Shown here piece after piece: positions 33,784 to 47,657 of a DNA stretch of 64,000 nt (position 1 is the stretch's first letter; each line of letters begins with the position of its first letter). The notes beneath the pieces are model-generated. The model did no database searches, was not told where the DNA came from, and saw only the letters and a program-made list of their open reading frames with translations. Source of the stretch: Numida meleagris (taxonomy: Eukaryota > Chordata > Aves > Galliformes > Numididae); NCBI RefSeq assembly GCF_002078875.1, contig NC_034409.1, positions 13,024,434-13,088,433 of the forward strand. Reading direction: 5' to 3'. Position numbers and translations under genes: made by a program.

Positions 33784-36700
33784 TAACATCTTTTTGAGCG
33801 TTCCTAGCAAGACAGTGCTAATGACACCAGCAGCAATAATGAGCAAAGTTTATTCTTATATTCCTAAACTATAAAGGATTGGTCAAATTCTTTAAAATGT
33901 CTGAGATGCTTCAGAGCCCGCATTTCTCCAGAAATCAAGAGTCCAAGAGGCCTGTGAACAGCCACAGGCATCTAAAAGAGGTGAGTCCAAAATCAGCCTG
34001 AGTTCTCATGCATCAAAATCCCTCAGATAAACTTCCGTCACTGTTTCTGACCATATCCAAAGCCACCAGAAATGTGGCCAGGCTGAGCAGTGAGGTGCTT
34101 CATTCCAACTGGCATGGAAAAAGCAAGCACACCAGCCCAGAGAGCTGACAGGAGGGATCAGGCTGGCTGCTGCCAGAGCAGCCTGCTTCCTAGCCAGCAG
34201 ATGGGTAATTAAGGCTCTCAATTAGGAAAGAGGATTCAAACCTGAATTTACCAACTGAATATCCTAAAACATATTAAACCCTACTGTTAGTGTGGTCCAA
34301 CCACTGCCCCTGAGTTGCAAACACTGCATGCTGCATGGGAAAAAATTAGCATTGGCTGGCACAGAGAAAGGCTTGTTTTCTATTCCCGTGTTGGGACAGC
34401 CTTGTTAAGGAGGAGGAGATCAAGGATTCAGTCAGTGGACCAGTGAATATGTGCTACTGCTATATAAAGCTCCTGAGAACATCACATCTATTTATGTCAC
34501 CCTGTTTAGCCTGTAAATCTCACCCTAATGTAGATGTCTAAAACAGGCCAGATGAATCACACTCAAGAAATGCCTGTTTCTCTCCAACTGTAAAGGGAGC
34601 CTAAACTGTAAAGCTCAGCTCTAGACGCCAGCACTGAAGATGCCCAACTGAGATGAGTCCCACTGAGAGCCACGCACAGAGAGTAACTTAATTACCCAAC
34701 ATCTATTCAGATGTCCAACTATTGCCCAAAAGAGTGGGAGCTGAAGAGCCTGAGTAGTATCCCTATGCCCAGAGCTCACCCGAGGACACCAGAGTCAATG
34801 ACTATCTTTATCTTCTCTCTGGTGCTATGCCAAATACATCGGCAATGCTTAGCAACTGAGCAAGCACTGTTGTAGTACTAAGGAGCTTGAAAGCATATCT
34901 GCAAACGCCAGTACTCCATCTGATAACTCACAGAGCCCTGAACAACATTAATGGCGTCAGGGCAGTAAAAGCAATAACCTGGATGTGAAGCAAAATCCAT
35001 TTCACAAAAGCATACATCAGCCATGATGTCTCTAAAAATGGTGTCTGGCAGAAGTTGGCAACAGTCAAAATGCAAACACTGAACTATACTACACGCTATA
35101 GCCAAAACAAGAACGATTGTCTAAGTACTATTTGCTGTAAGGCTTAATGAGGATGGTCATGTGTAGTTCTAGTTTAACACAAAATCAATCATATTTTTTG
35201 TTAAAATGCGCCTCTGGTCAACAAAATGTTAAAATGAGAGTTTGTAGCATGACAACAGCCAGCCACGTACATTGCAAGAGTATGTGTGTGATGGTTGGAC
35301 TTAAATAATTGTGACATTTATTTTGCCAGTCATAATCTATTATTTCTGTTATCTAGTGCTCCAGTGGCAGCTGGGAAGATCACCAGGGTCATTCCTAGAC
35401 ATCCTGGCCTACAAAGGGTGACAGTGGTCAGGAGCTGAGCCCAAGCTGCTCCCAGAGTAGAGGTGGCCAGAGGTGGTGCATCATCCCAGCAGCAGTAGGC
35501 AGCCTCTCTGTAGCAGCCAACTAAAAGCCAAGGCTTTGAGTCCTTTAAATGTTGAAAATGACTTGATGATTTTACAATATAAATCAGTTTCTAAATTCTC
35601 CTTTCAGCTTTCAATGTGCAACTAGTTTTTCAGAAGAATTAAGGAACAGAAGGACAATTCTTCACTGACACCTAATTATGTCCATGGGAATAGGAACAAC
35701 AGACCTCCAATGATGCTGGTGCAGTTTGTGTAGGCAAAAACCAATCAAATATGCTAATCAAGATACATCTTCTGGAAAAGATAACACCTTGTGCATAACA
35801 AATGCTAGGTCTATGTTGGAAGAGTTTTGTGCCCTTATTCAGCAACCACTTATCTCCTTAGTAAGTTCTGAATTCAAATTTTGTCATGATTCTACAAAAT
35901 GTGACAACTTAAGGATTTCTTAAGAACACATTAAAAACTATTGTGATTACCTTTTTTTTTTACCTAAGCTTGAGAATATTGACCTTTGTTTTGAAGCATA
36001 ACCTTATTTTTCATGCCTTTCAAGTTTATGTGAGGTTGCCTGTTTGATACCCACACATGAAAATTTCATATTGTTGGCTGTGCACTCAATAAATTATTTA
36101 AAAGGTCTGAATATTACTGCAGCATTCAGATTTTCAGAAGAGTTTGGTAAATCCCTTTATTCTGCCGTTCTCAAAAGAAAAACCAACTGTTCAATATGCA
36201 ACTAATATTAGCATTAAAAAAAAATTAAGGTTTGTTTGAAAGAGAGCAAGTATTCTTTTCTAATGGGAATTTATTATAACTCGGCGGTGTCTGAGCATTT
36301 GCAAGAATTTTCATCTTAATGTTAGCTAAGGAGGCACGCCAACTAAAACCAAGCTGTTGAACATGTTTACCTTAGGCTAAAAGAATACAAATCCTCTTAT
36401 AGACACACAAATTATGATTATCATAAGTAAATAACAGGGAAGTGCATGAGTTTGAATGACACTGGAGAATTAGGAAATATCTTTAAATTAAAATATATAC
36501 ATGCAGTGTTCTTTCTTAAATACTCATCTGTAGTATAAAATGTAGCCATAGATAAATCTAAGACAGAGCTCTGTCTTATCCTGAACATCCTGAAAGAAAT
36601 TCTCTACAGATAGTCTCCTCCAGTTACATATTCTTATGGATTTTAAAGCAAAAAAACATCAGTTTCTTCCTTGCTTTAGAACTTCATTAACCTGCCTTTG

Positions 36701-38238
36701 AAACATATTAAGACCTCAGACATAACCCTCTTAAGACCTTTTTGCTACTCTTAAAGCATGTAAATAGTATTTATGCAAGTCCTAATATACTGAAACATTA
36801 TATTGGTACATTATAATATTTAATAACAATTGTCTGATGCCAGTGAAAATGTGACAGCGATTGTAAATCCACAAAAACTCTTGGCCATTTTTAATTTTGT
36901 CCAACACTAGGTTTTTGGAAGACACTCTACAGAGCAGAAGTTCTAAACATCAGTGCATCTTTAGCCAGTGTGAAATACCAAGCTAGGATGCCAGAATTCA
37001 CTTCATCTGTGTAAAGAGAGGTGCCTTTGAGGCACTCTGAGAACACAGAAAGGCAGCAAGTACAACACAGGCCATCTGCCCATGCAGGGTTTCTGTATGG
37101 ACACTGTACGGTATCACAAATGGCATCTTTATTTTAAGGGAGATGATTTGTCTCACTTAAGTGGCCAGAAATCCCTTCTAGCTCACTGTCCTGATCCCAT
37201 CCAGCTGGCTGCAGGTACTTGGTGAGGAGTACAATAAATGGGGCAAGCAGAGAACAGGCCCCGCATCCCCTCCATGTGCATTCCCATCCCCTGGTAAGTG
37301 GGTTGTAACATAGCAGAGTCGACAAGGAACCATCAAATTGTCCATTTAAATAATTGTATTTGTACTTTTACAGTTGCAGATAGGAAGTAGCTCCATGATT
37401 TAGCTATGTAATACATGAAGATGTTTTTCCCTTTATTTTTTACACTCCTGATCTTTAAATTCCTGCGAATTCAGGAATGGCAAAATGGCAAAATTTTCAT
37501 TCTACCAACAGCATTTAACATTTATGGACATCTTTCACATTTCCCTCAACCATTTCTTTTCCTAAGTTGAGGAAACTTCAGTTCCCCGTGACTTGGACAG
37601 TTGTTCCCTCTCCCCCATCTCATAGTTTTAGGCAAGTAGATCTGCCCATAACACCAAAATCTGAGCATGTCATTTATTGCTCTCCTCATCACTCTGAAGA
37701 TTTTATTTTACTTTGTTTTTTCTGACTTATGCTCAGCACTGAGGTGATATGTTTTGAGATTCACTCCCAGAGTCCTGTCCCATGTGCTCAGCAGTGTTTT
37801 TCACTGTGTCCTCCCCATTTTTGCAGTAACAGCAAGCTTTATATTTGAGAGCCCTGGGCAGTGTGGTACATAATGTTGTCACCTTGCTACTAAGCTCCCA
37901 CGATTGCTTTGACCACACTTAGCTTCAGACACAAGGCCATGACGAGGACAGTTCTGACATCAGCCTCAGTCCTCCCTCCTCACTCCTTGAGTGCAATAAC
38001 CCAGGTGAAAGCTGGCATACTGTTATAATTAGATTGTCAACAAGACTGAGCAATAACATTTCTGACTCTGTTTATCTTTAATTTATGTGTGCTTATCTTC
38101 CTTAAAACAGAGTAATGACTGGAAGGCAGTGAAAGTTGCTGAGATTCATGAGAATGCACAGGACCAAAATACATAATGTTGATTATTAAGAGAAATGGGT
38201 GCAAGAGTTTAAAAAAAGTGATTTAACTTTGTAAGTGT
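33784..38238. other. Unique DNA
   Basis: No interspersed repeat is recognised in 4.4 kb. A weak exon-like segment on the minus strand at 34932-35044 is listed separately. The rest is AT-rich, with short ORFs only. Confidence 0.45.
34932..35044 (-). other. Exon-like segment, weak candidate
   Basis: Minus strand: a pyrimidine-rich acceptor ending cttctgccag (after 35045) and a gtgagt donor at 34926-34931 frame a 113-bp segment. One frame is open and would include DIMADVCFCEMDFASHPGYC, followed by FYCPDAINVVQGS. Phase 1 in, phase 0 out. If it were part of the same gene as 25261-25371 the phases would not match directly. The cysteine-rich peptide is not recognised. Confidence 0.22.
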
Positions 38239-38377
38239 GATTCAAGATCAGGTTGGATGGGGCCCTGGGCAGCCTGGTTTAGTATTAGATAAGGAGGTTG
38301 GCGGCCCTGCCTCTGGCAGGGAGGTTGGAGCTTGATGATCCTTGAGGTCCCTTCCAACCCAAGCCCTTCTGTGATTC
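38239..38377 (+). repeat. CR1 LINE 3' tail, sense
   Basis: 'gatcaggttggatggggccc', 'gggcagcctggtttagtatt' and 'cccttccaacccaagccctt' mark the last 140 bp of a CR1 copy. Confidence 0.92.
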
Positions 38378-40989
38378 GTGCAACAAAATAACTGGTTAAG
38401 CAGAATCTCCTACTTACTTGATTGAGAATGCTATTTAAGGAGGACAAATAAAAGCTGGACACCCCCCATCTGTACCTATAGACTGGAACAATACTACAGA
38501 ACAACCTAGAAATTTATTTACATTTTAACTTAGAGTAGACTGGATGAAGCAAATGTGGATTCATGAGGGAAAAGATATAGCATGACACTAAATAGTGGTA
38601 TTTATACTGATTTTTGGCATACGAGTGATGAATGGAATGTAACAAACAGTTATATAATTCTTTGACTATACATGGCACATTAATTTTGCCAGGTCAAATC
38701 AATTAAACATATTTATTTCTAAAAGTTCAAAACAGAACGACATTGAGAAGAATCTGAAAAACAACAAAAGATTATTAGTCCCTTGACACTTAAAAACATA
38801 TCTAAATGAAAATTGGGTCAAAGTGACAAAAATAATGTGATTAAGAAATAAAATTCCTAAAATTAGAGCAATATTAAAGCCCAGTGGCATCTGTTTCTCT
38901 TATCTTTATGGATATGTGGCTAAATGGGTCAGAGGCAGACATGATCACAGTAATACAATACGTATGCCTGTCCCTCACAGTATAAGTCTTTACACTGTGG
39001 TTTGCTAAAGCTGGGCATGCCAAGTAATTGAAGGCTGCCTTACGAATTGTAGGATTGCAGGTATATCATTTTACAGTGGGTGGTTTGTTCTTTGTGTTAG
39101 GTTTGTTATAATGGTCAACTACTGAGCAAGAAAGACCGAGGGTCAGAACAGCGGGGTTGTGGCAGGTTGTGATTAGGAAGCAGTTGGCAGGGCTCTGGGG
39201 GAAAATCCACAAAGTGCCTTCCCTCTAGTTTGCTTGGGCAAAGAGTTGGATCTGAAGATAAAAAGGGTCCCTTCCAGGCTCCTGTTTCTAGACAGTTTCT
39301 AACGCATGTTTTATCATAAAAACCTGAGTCCAGCACTCTGGAAAAGTAACCAGTCAAGTCATCTACACAAAGAAAATAAAGTGCAGTATGATGACTTCTG
39401 TTGGACTAATTTGTCATTATCATTAAGTTGTTTGCTAAATACTTCATATACACAGCTAATTCCCAAGTGGTCATTTTAAATTCTTAAAAAACAACAACAA
39501 AAAAAAGGAAAAAATAATGGAACAAGATGGTTCTTGTCCCTATTGTACACAACCATTTTGCATAACACCAGTACAAATTCCCCAAGCAACTAACAGATTT
39601 TTAACAAATCAGTTCATGCTCTCTTTCCATGCTGAAATTCTTTCTGCTCTGCACAACCCAGTGAAACAGATAAGTATTCACAGCCATCTCCCTGCTATGA
39701 CTCATATCTTGTTAGAACAGAGACAGGCTCTTGGCTCTGTGGAAAAAAAATTCCCACAGCCGCCTGGCTCGGTTCACTGTATGCCTGCAGCTCCCTGGGT
39801 TGTGCCACTGAGGTCTTCATGTCCCACAGGAGACAATTACTAAGAAGTACCTCCAGAATAAGTGATGTTCTGCATATTATTACAGGAGGACAGCAAGGGC
39901 TAAAGCCATAAATAAGCCAACCCTAACGTTTCAGTGTAGCCTTGATAGTTTTCCTGCAAGAAATCAGCTGCAAGATAGTACGTTGTAACGATATTACTCA
40001 GAGTAGGCACATCTTAAGTGGAAACATGAGTCAGAGAGGTTGAATGGAGCTATGGTATACCTCATATTTAAGGGCTTTGGGTTGGAAGGGCATAAAGTGG
40101 TTCTTTGACAGTAGAAAGTTTGAGGATGACTGTGACAAAAATGGCAAATGGATGGGACATCTTCTGTTACCACGCTGACCAATGCTTATTTGAGATTAAA
40201 AACATCATTCTTTCGACTCAGTTTGAAAAAGCTCATTAAGCACAGCTACTCCACGTCAAAGTCAGCTACCGGTCAAACTCAGACACATGTCCACCACAGC
40301 TGCTCTCCTAGAGGAGAGGTGGTTCATAAGAAAAGGAACTGAATTGCCAAGATAACTTGTACTGGTCTCCTAAACAAGAAGCCAAACTAGCCAAGAGCCA
40401 CAAAAGCTAGCAGAGTTGTGCCAGAAAAAACATGAACAGCTTTTTGTTTTCCTAGCCTGTCGTCTTCTGTTTGCCAATGAAAATTTTAACAGTATAGAGA
40501 GCTTACTCTTTAAGAGTGACAATTCTTCTTCAACAGTGGCAAACCTACTCAAACGTATTTTTCGCAAATACCACTGATTAAATAAATGCAATATACTGGG
40601 AATGCAGTTAAACCATGGGTCCTAATCAGTCCTTCTTTGTTCCTTGTTCCATTAAGTGTTATCTTTTTGCACCATTAAATAACTGGATGATCAAATAAGC
40701 TCCCAGGGACACCAGCCACCCACAGTAAGACAGGCAGTAACGCAGGCATACTAGCTGGTCCACATCTCAGCTAAATATTGACATCCTTCTTCCAAACCTC
40801 CATTCCAGTGTGCAAATATAAAAAGGCATTGCAATCATCATCATCTCAGGGATCATTAGGGTCCAGATAGAAGGGTCACCACAATGTTGCAGTGACTCTA
40901 AGCCCCAACATCTCTTTCCACAAAACAACCACACTGCTTGGGTAGAAGGGAAAAGGAGAAAATATTAGTCTCTAAACATACTGGCTTTA
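38378..40989. other. Unique DNA
   Basis: No gene is recognised. An A-rich stretch lies at 39484-39515, and a 108-codon ORF follows at 39517-39843 without domain support. Confidence 0.45.
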
Positions 40990-41203
40990 AGGGGAGGCTC
41001 AGATTGGATATTAGGAAAAATTTATTCTCTGAAAGAGTGGTGAGGCATTGGCAAAGGCTACCCAGAGGTGGTGGAGTCACCATCCCTGGAGGTGCTCAAG
41101 AACTGTGTGGATGTGACATTGAGGGATAGGGTTAGTGAGCACGGTGGGGATGGTTGGACTAGATGACCTTAGAAGTCTTATCCAACCTTAATGATTCTGC
41201 GAT
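40990..41203 (+). repeat. CR1 LINE 3' fragment, sense
   Basis: 'attggatattaggaaaaatt', 'ctacccagaggtggtggagt', 'atccctggaggtgctcaaga', 'ggttggactagatgacctta' and the 3' end 'atgattctgcgatc'. This is the subtype with the 'gtggagtcaccatccctgga' block, also seen in the copy at 1524-1820. Confidence 0.92.
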
Positions 41204-44200
41204 CTAAATGAACCAGGAAAAAATACCCCTGCTGAACCTTCAGCAGCAAATACTGAGCATCAGTATGAACATGTTGAATATGGAAGAGGAATCATTCTCC
41301 CCAGTCTTGCTTCAGCAAACAAGGTCTTGGTGAATTTGTATTACCTTGAGTAAAATCAGAGAAATTGTCTACTTAAGTGAAGACTATTTTTACCACAGAT
41401 GCCTGAGGCTGGACCATTAGAGAAGCCACATGTTTTGAGAAAAAAATGGCAGAAATCCCTGGGACATCTTCAAAGTGTCCTTCTAATTCAATACTTAAAG
41501 CACACAGAAATGGCAGACCATTAAAAGTAGTTATACTATTTCATAGATCAAAGAGCTATCTGTAAAGGAATTAATTATAGATAAATATAAGTAGCCTACA
41601 TACTTGAAACCACAAATTCAATATCTTCTTCTTTTGTCTTTGAAATTCTCCAATTGATTAAAGGAATAACTGACATGACTAATCCTCTCAGTGCTGCACA
41701 AGGAAGGATGAGGAAGGAGAATCAGATAAGCAAAGGTTGGTATAGAAAGAGGTATCTGGATATGAGTGTGGCCTATACATCAGTGGGGATCCCCTTTATA
41801 CTTTACATACAAAATATGTTATAGATAGATGTCAACAAAAAATAAGGTGTTCTAATAACCCTCCTCAAACACAAATGCACATTCTTCTGACTAAACACTA
41901 AGAAATATGGACTTTGCACTTTTGATAAATAAGACTTGTCCATAATCATTAGCAATAATTATGAAAATGCTAATACTATTTCAACATTTATTATCTTAGA
42001 TAAGTAGAATTGAAATACTGAAGGATATTCAAAAGATTGAAATGTTTAAAAATTCATAAATGATAAAATGTTCTTATTTTTTTCCATGGAAATTACTTTG
42101 ATCTTTGAAAGTATTATTTCAGCTTGGAAATGAATATTTCAGTTCATTTTTTTTTGAACTGAGCAAAAAACCTTAGGTTTTATTTGTATGAAGATTTAAC
42201 TGTCCTTTCCAAACATTTTGTGCTGAGTGCCCCCATCTCTACCTCTGTGTCTCATGCTTTACAGTCTAGTGAGTATGTCCAACTTACTGAAAGTGTAAAA
42301 GCAGCAAGATCCTAACCACAGCCTTTGTAATACTATACACCAAAGCAAGATAATGCAATTTAATATTGAAGTTTCAAAGAACAAAATAAATGTATTTTAA
42401 ATGAAAATTTTATTTTTTACTTGAGCCAAATTCTTCCTTTCAAAAATTGTTTTACAAATTAAAAAAAAAATCAAGAAAAACTGAGGTTTTTTTCCACTAA
42501 AAGTTTTCATTCTGCAACAGCTCTATATTCTAATATCTATTATTCCTGCTGGAGTTGTTTTTATTTTACTTCTTAGAGGGCACATGTACTCTTTTTCTCT
42601 ACTGTAATAACTCTTTATGTTTTTTTTTTCTCTCTTATGTCTGACATATTTTTCCTTATTGCCAACGATCAAATAAACATGACTAAACACAGCTTTCCTG
42701 TGAGTCCACATGCAAAAGCAGGTTGGGCAATGTATTCATTTTGTTGTTTATATTAGCCTATTGAAAACCAGGAGGAGTTGGCACTTTCTCAAGTCCAGAA
42801 GAATAAAGTCAAATTGAAAGTGAGCTGCCATTGGCAACATCACTGAGCAGACTGGTGTAGAACTGCAGGACTTACCTCAGCATTCTAGAGGCAATCTTCT
42901 CCAAAATTTCTGGCAAAAAGTTATGCTGTGTGTTTTACAATGTTCTTTGGACAACTGCTTTCTCACCAAAGGACCAAAGACAACTTCTAAAGGTCCTAAC
43001 AAGGACCATGCCTTTGTCCTAGTAATAAGATGGAGTGTGTGCAGTCTCTCCACTGGTAAAGAGAAATACACTGTATGGAGCCAGATTACATCTAGCAACT
43101 TCAGAAACTAAGACAGCAGAATATCCAATGGATGTGATTTAAGCAAGGAATCTTGGAAATGGTGTTTATGGATGCAGAGTTGCCTATGAACCTGTAACAT
43201 TTTTCATGCTCATTCTCTTCTCCGTTAAACTTCATTTTTGCTTTTTTGCAGCAACCAGACTGATGCCACTTTCAGCCCCACCAGCTGGCAACACTGGACT
43301 TCAGATTAATTTCCCAGGACTCTGGACATGGTAAATCTGTTTTCTTTGGAATAACAGATTATTCTCATGTGAGGCATAACTGAACTTAATGAACAGCATC
43401 CTTCTAGAAAATTCTGAATTTTTTCATAGTCTTAAGAAAGAAACTCTTTCTCCATCATCAGTTGCTCTGTTTGCCCACCACTACAGCTATTTTTTGGAAT
43501 TCATCTCAGGCTCAGCAGCCCCATTCCAACAGGCCTATCAAGTCTATCCCACCTTTCCCAAAGATTCTAAGACTGTTTTTGAGTTCTTTAGTTTAATTTA
43601 TTCATTGTAAAATAACACCGCTCCAAGCCAGTTCAAGTTAAACCTCAGACTAACTCCAGGACTGGCTTAGTCCCAGGCATTCCTCAAAATATTTCTGCAT
43701 TTCTTCAGACATACATCACTCTTAGAAAGACAAAATCTCAATTTTCAGCCTTCTGAGTTTGTGCAAATTTCACTTAGTGTATTATTTTGAAAGGTTCTCT
43801 TAAAGACCTTTGACAGCTGCTCCAAGACTTTAAGTGATTAGTTCTGAAGTAGGTTTTATGAAAGAATGAACAATAACAGCAGAAGGTCCAGACATTAATA
43901 TTAACCTGTAATAAAAGGAATGATGTTTAAACGATTCCTAGAAATAAAAGATGAGTACCTGGTCCTGCAGTGCTGGAAGAGCCACATAGCTTAAATTATA
44001 TCCAATCAGGCAAAATGCAGATATTAAACATTTATGAGCAGCTCTGATACATTCTGAATTAATCAGTTCTGCACATTTAAAAGTTTTAATATTTAATGCC
44101 ACTACCTCAACAGTCCTGCAGAAATATTAAACTTTTCAGAACTCCTTCACAAGGAATAGCAAGAGCTTTTGCCACACATAACATCTGAATTGTCATTTCA

Positions 44201-45140
44201 GGATTTGTGCTAGGCTGTGTTTTGTGGAGAACCATGATTATTATATATTGAAATGCAACTGAAATTCTCAACACTTTCAGCACACTGTGAAACAGGAATA
44301 AGGGCAGTCATAATGAAAATAACAATTATTAAGCTAGGGGTAAGTACATCTGGAATCTGATTAAGTCTCCTAGGCATGATGGATTACTCATGAAGGCTTA
44401 CTAATATCATACTTCCACAAAATCACTCAGATGAGTATAAATGGCACGCTAAAGGCATTTTAGATATTGCAGAGTATTAGTGTTAGTGTGTTAGTGTAGT
44501 AAATCTTCTCGAAAACACCAGCTGTGGTAAGCAAAAATATTTATAGATATAGATATTTATCTGTCCACAAATTCCCTGACTGTAAAGAGAATGCACAATG
44601 AAATCTGTCTTCACTTCTGGCAATGGTGGTAATTTTAAAAACAACATGAGCGATGTTCTAGTCGTTTACCTGTAGTTTTAAAATAAAGTGCTTAAAACAT
44701 ATTAAAATTGGAAATGTGGACATAAAGACTTTATTTAAAAGAGGCTTAAACATATAAACTGCTGATTCAATTATTAAGATGCATGTTTTGATTATAAATT
44801 TAATTCCAAGATTCCCTGTTCTGAATGAATAAACTGAAAATTCCTTGGAAAAATCCTACTTAAAAGAGAAAACAGTAACAATCCCCCACTGCAACCTCTT
44901 GATGTTGGATGGCAATTGTAGGAGGAGAGCAAAGTGTGTACAGCCTACGTTGTAAACATATGCTTATTTTCATATCACTTTGGACTATCTTGGAATATGC
45001 CAAGAAAGAGAAACTTCGACATGACCTGAAAAGAAATTGCTTTAAGAAGTAGATTATTAATAGATTACAAACCGCAAGGACACCAGCCACCTGGGTGTTG
45101 AACAGGATCATCCAGAAGATTTATCTAACAGCAAACATAT
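41204..45140. other. Unique AT-rich DNA
   Basis: No repeat is recognised. Contains the plus-strand exon-like segment at 43252-43330. Confidence 0.45.
43252..43330 (+). other. Exon-like segment, weak candidate
   Basis: A strong acceptor (acttcatttttgcttttttgcag) precedes 79 bp ending at ATG|gtaaat. One frame stays open and would read TRLMPLSAPPAGNTGLQINF; the others have TGA or TAA stops. The donor is weaker than consensus and there is no partner exon. A non-coding RNA exon or a chance match are the likely alternatives. Confidence 0.22.
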
Positions 45141-45258
45141 AATAGAATGTCTTATGCTGGAAGGAACCTTAAAGCTCACTGAGCTCCAACCCCTGCTGTG
45201 GGCACTAGATCAGGCTGCCCAGGGTCCCATCCAAACTGGCCAAACATCCACCACATTT
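45141..45258 (-). repeat. CR1 LINE 3' tail, antisense
   Basis: Begins with 'atagaatgtcttatgctgga', a diverged CR1 tail, then 'ctccaacccctgctgtgggc' and 'ggctgcccagggtcccatcc'. A short, eroded copy. Confidence 0.85.
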
Positions 45259-47657
45259 TTCTACCCTGACTGCATACCTAGCTGTCCCAGAATTGGAAAC
45301 ACAGTGCATTCCATATAAATCCCAGAAAAATTTTTAAGAGTGACACTCATGGGCATGGACTAATTTGAATCAGTTCAAAATAATGTCTAATACTGTAAAG
45401 ATAAATTAAATAAACCAACATCCCAAAGCTTCCAAAACACCCAGAAGCAGTTGTTTTAGGAAAAAAAAATATCCCTATATATGAACATCATTATATTTCA
45501 CCTAGGTACATCTTCATTTTCTATTTTTTTTTTTAACAAATAGAGGAAAAAAGCTGAAAAATAGATCAAAGTGAACCCCTAATTGGCTGCATATGTTGCT
45601 GACAATGTTAGGGAGATTATTTGTTGCCTTGAAACACAGGAAAAAAAGATTGATTAGAACTGATAGGAATTTGAGAAAAATATTCAGACAATTAAGAAAG
45701 GAAACTAACCTGAACGCAATAAAAGCCAAATGTATTAAAAATGAAGTGCATTGAGACGTTGCTCTTCAAGATCAGTAAGCAATTGGATGTTGTGAGCAAT
45801 GGCTTTGTGCCTTCACAGGCAAAACAAAAAGGTAGCAAGGGAGTGGCAGGGAGTTCCTAAGCACTCTTCTAAGGCTGAGGATCTCAGGGAAATTGTAGCT
45901 GCTACAATTTCTGTGTGCTTAAGAGAGCAGTCATCTGCAAACTGGTACTGAAAAGCTACAGAGAAAAAAGATGGGGACTGTGGTTACAAAGGTAAAACAG
46001 CAGATGTAGAAAATGCTAGCTGGGAAAAGCTCAAGGAAGGCTGCTCTTACTCTTGTTCCAGTGCAGTGGTCTTACATTTCAGGAAGAAGCAGCAGATAGT
46101 TCTTTGTGAGCAATCAGGATTCACTCTCCAAAGCAATAATTACATATAAGAAATTATATTGCAGCTGGCCACATTACACTGATAAGCTGCAGAAAAATAT
46201 GGAGAAGCAGCTTTTCTGCAAAGTACAGAAAGCTAAAATAAGTACTCTGGTATCATAGCAGGTTCAGCATCCTTTCCCCAGAAGAATGATTAATGTCTAG
46301 GGGAAGTAAATGCAATGGCAGGGAAAGCACAGCTTCCACAAATACACAAACCCTCAGCAGTTTGCATTGATGAGTGTTGGTTTACACTTGCCATGTGGGG
46401 GGCAGCACAGGTAGCCTTCCTTGACCTAGATGATATCCTAAAGAAGGGACTGGGAGAGATTAAACAAGGGAGAGTGGGGAATGAGTGATGTGCACATTTC
46501 TAAGTTAATATTGTAATAAATACCACACACATAATGCAACAAAGACATACCTGTGTCATTCAAATGATTTACACATAACTTCATCTCTTACTTGCAAACC
46601 AAATTCCTTCAAACTTATCACAAATGTAATTACAAAAGGGAGGAAACCGGCAGGTCCCTGTGGGCAATCTGTGAGGTACTCATATGTAGAATCGAGCTGA
46701 AAAGCAGACAAGTTGAAAATGCTGATTTGAAACCTGATTTTCTTTCAGCGACAATCTGTTTCAAAAGAACCAGTAATTACAGAATAGCCATACATAAGTC
46801 TGCCAAACATCTGTGCACCATTTTAATGAACCTTTAAAAAACACCGATCAAAAAGGTAATGTTATTGGGAAGATATAAGCAAACTCAAAGGGGTATTTGC
46901 AATGAAGCTGTCCTCTCAGCTAAAGCTAGAGCACTGCCTGGATTCTTCTGTGCTATGGGGGGCCAAGGAAATAATACCAGTAGTGTAACTGTAAAGCATA
47001 CTGGAAAGGCAGGTGCTGTAGTTCATTGTTATGCTAAAATACTCCTCACAGTCTTCTATAGCAATTGCAGCTGTCTTTCTTTTACCAGTATATAATAATT
47101 ATCCATCTGATTAGCAAATGTAACGACCTGCAGTCAACTGGTTTACCAGTTGAGCTACTCGTAATGATGAAATGCCTTTAAAAACAGAAAACTTGATGTT
47201 TTGTATTACATTGTTAAAACTATAATGCACTTTAAAAGTTTCATCTATATGTTGACAGAATATTTCAGATAACGTGGAATTATTTTTACTCTGATAAAAG
47301 AAGTGCTCAGAAAATGATTTTCCCGAACATAAAGCAGCGTCCTAAAATGGCTTCAGTAAGTCTTAAGGAATCAGGTAGCTCAGACTGTATTCCAATAAGG
47401 ACAGTCATTATAGCCACATTTTTTTTATTGCTGACTATATCCATGACACTATAGGCACCCAGGCACCTTAGAGAATGCATTTAAATACATACAGCCATTC
47501 TGAGTGGCCAAGCTCTTATCCTCTCTCTCCGTCTTCTTTCTCTCTCTCTCATTTCCCTGCTGATTACAGTCTTGCTGTTCTCCACTATTCCCCACCCAGG
47601 TCCATAAATCTCTTTTCATCCACTTGCCCAGGGCCACTTTACAGCTGAGGTTCAGGT
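45259..47657. other. Unique DNA
   Basis: No gene is recognised. A small hairpin with 7-bp stem (CAACTGG/CCAGTTG, loop TTTA) lies at 47135-47152, and a CT-rich tract at 47519-47552. Confidence 0.45.

Noticed and set aside
33299..33789. Alternative LTR limits using ATAACATC direct repeats
   Set aside because: The 8-bp repeat would give ends without TG...CA; the ACTTA duplication with TGTCA/TGACA ends fits retroviral integration exactly.
39517..39843. 108-codon frame after an A-rich stretch
   Set aside because: No domain or retroposon structure; ordinary for its length by chance.
47135..47152. Hairpin considered as part of a tRNA
   Set aside because: No cloverleaf, A-box or B-box around it; just a 7-bp stem.
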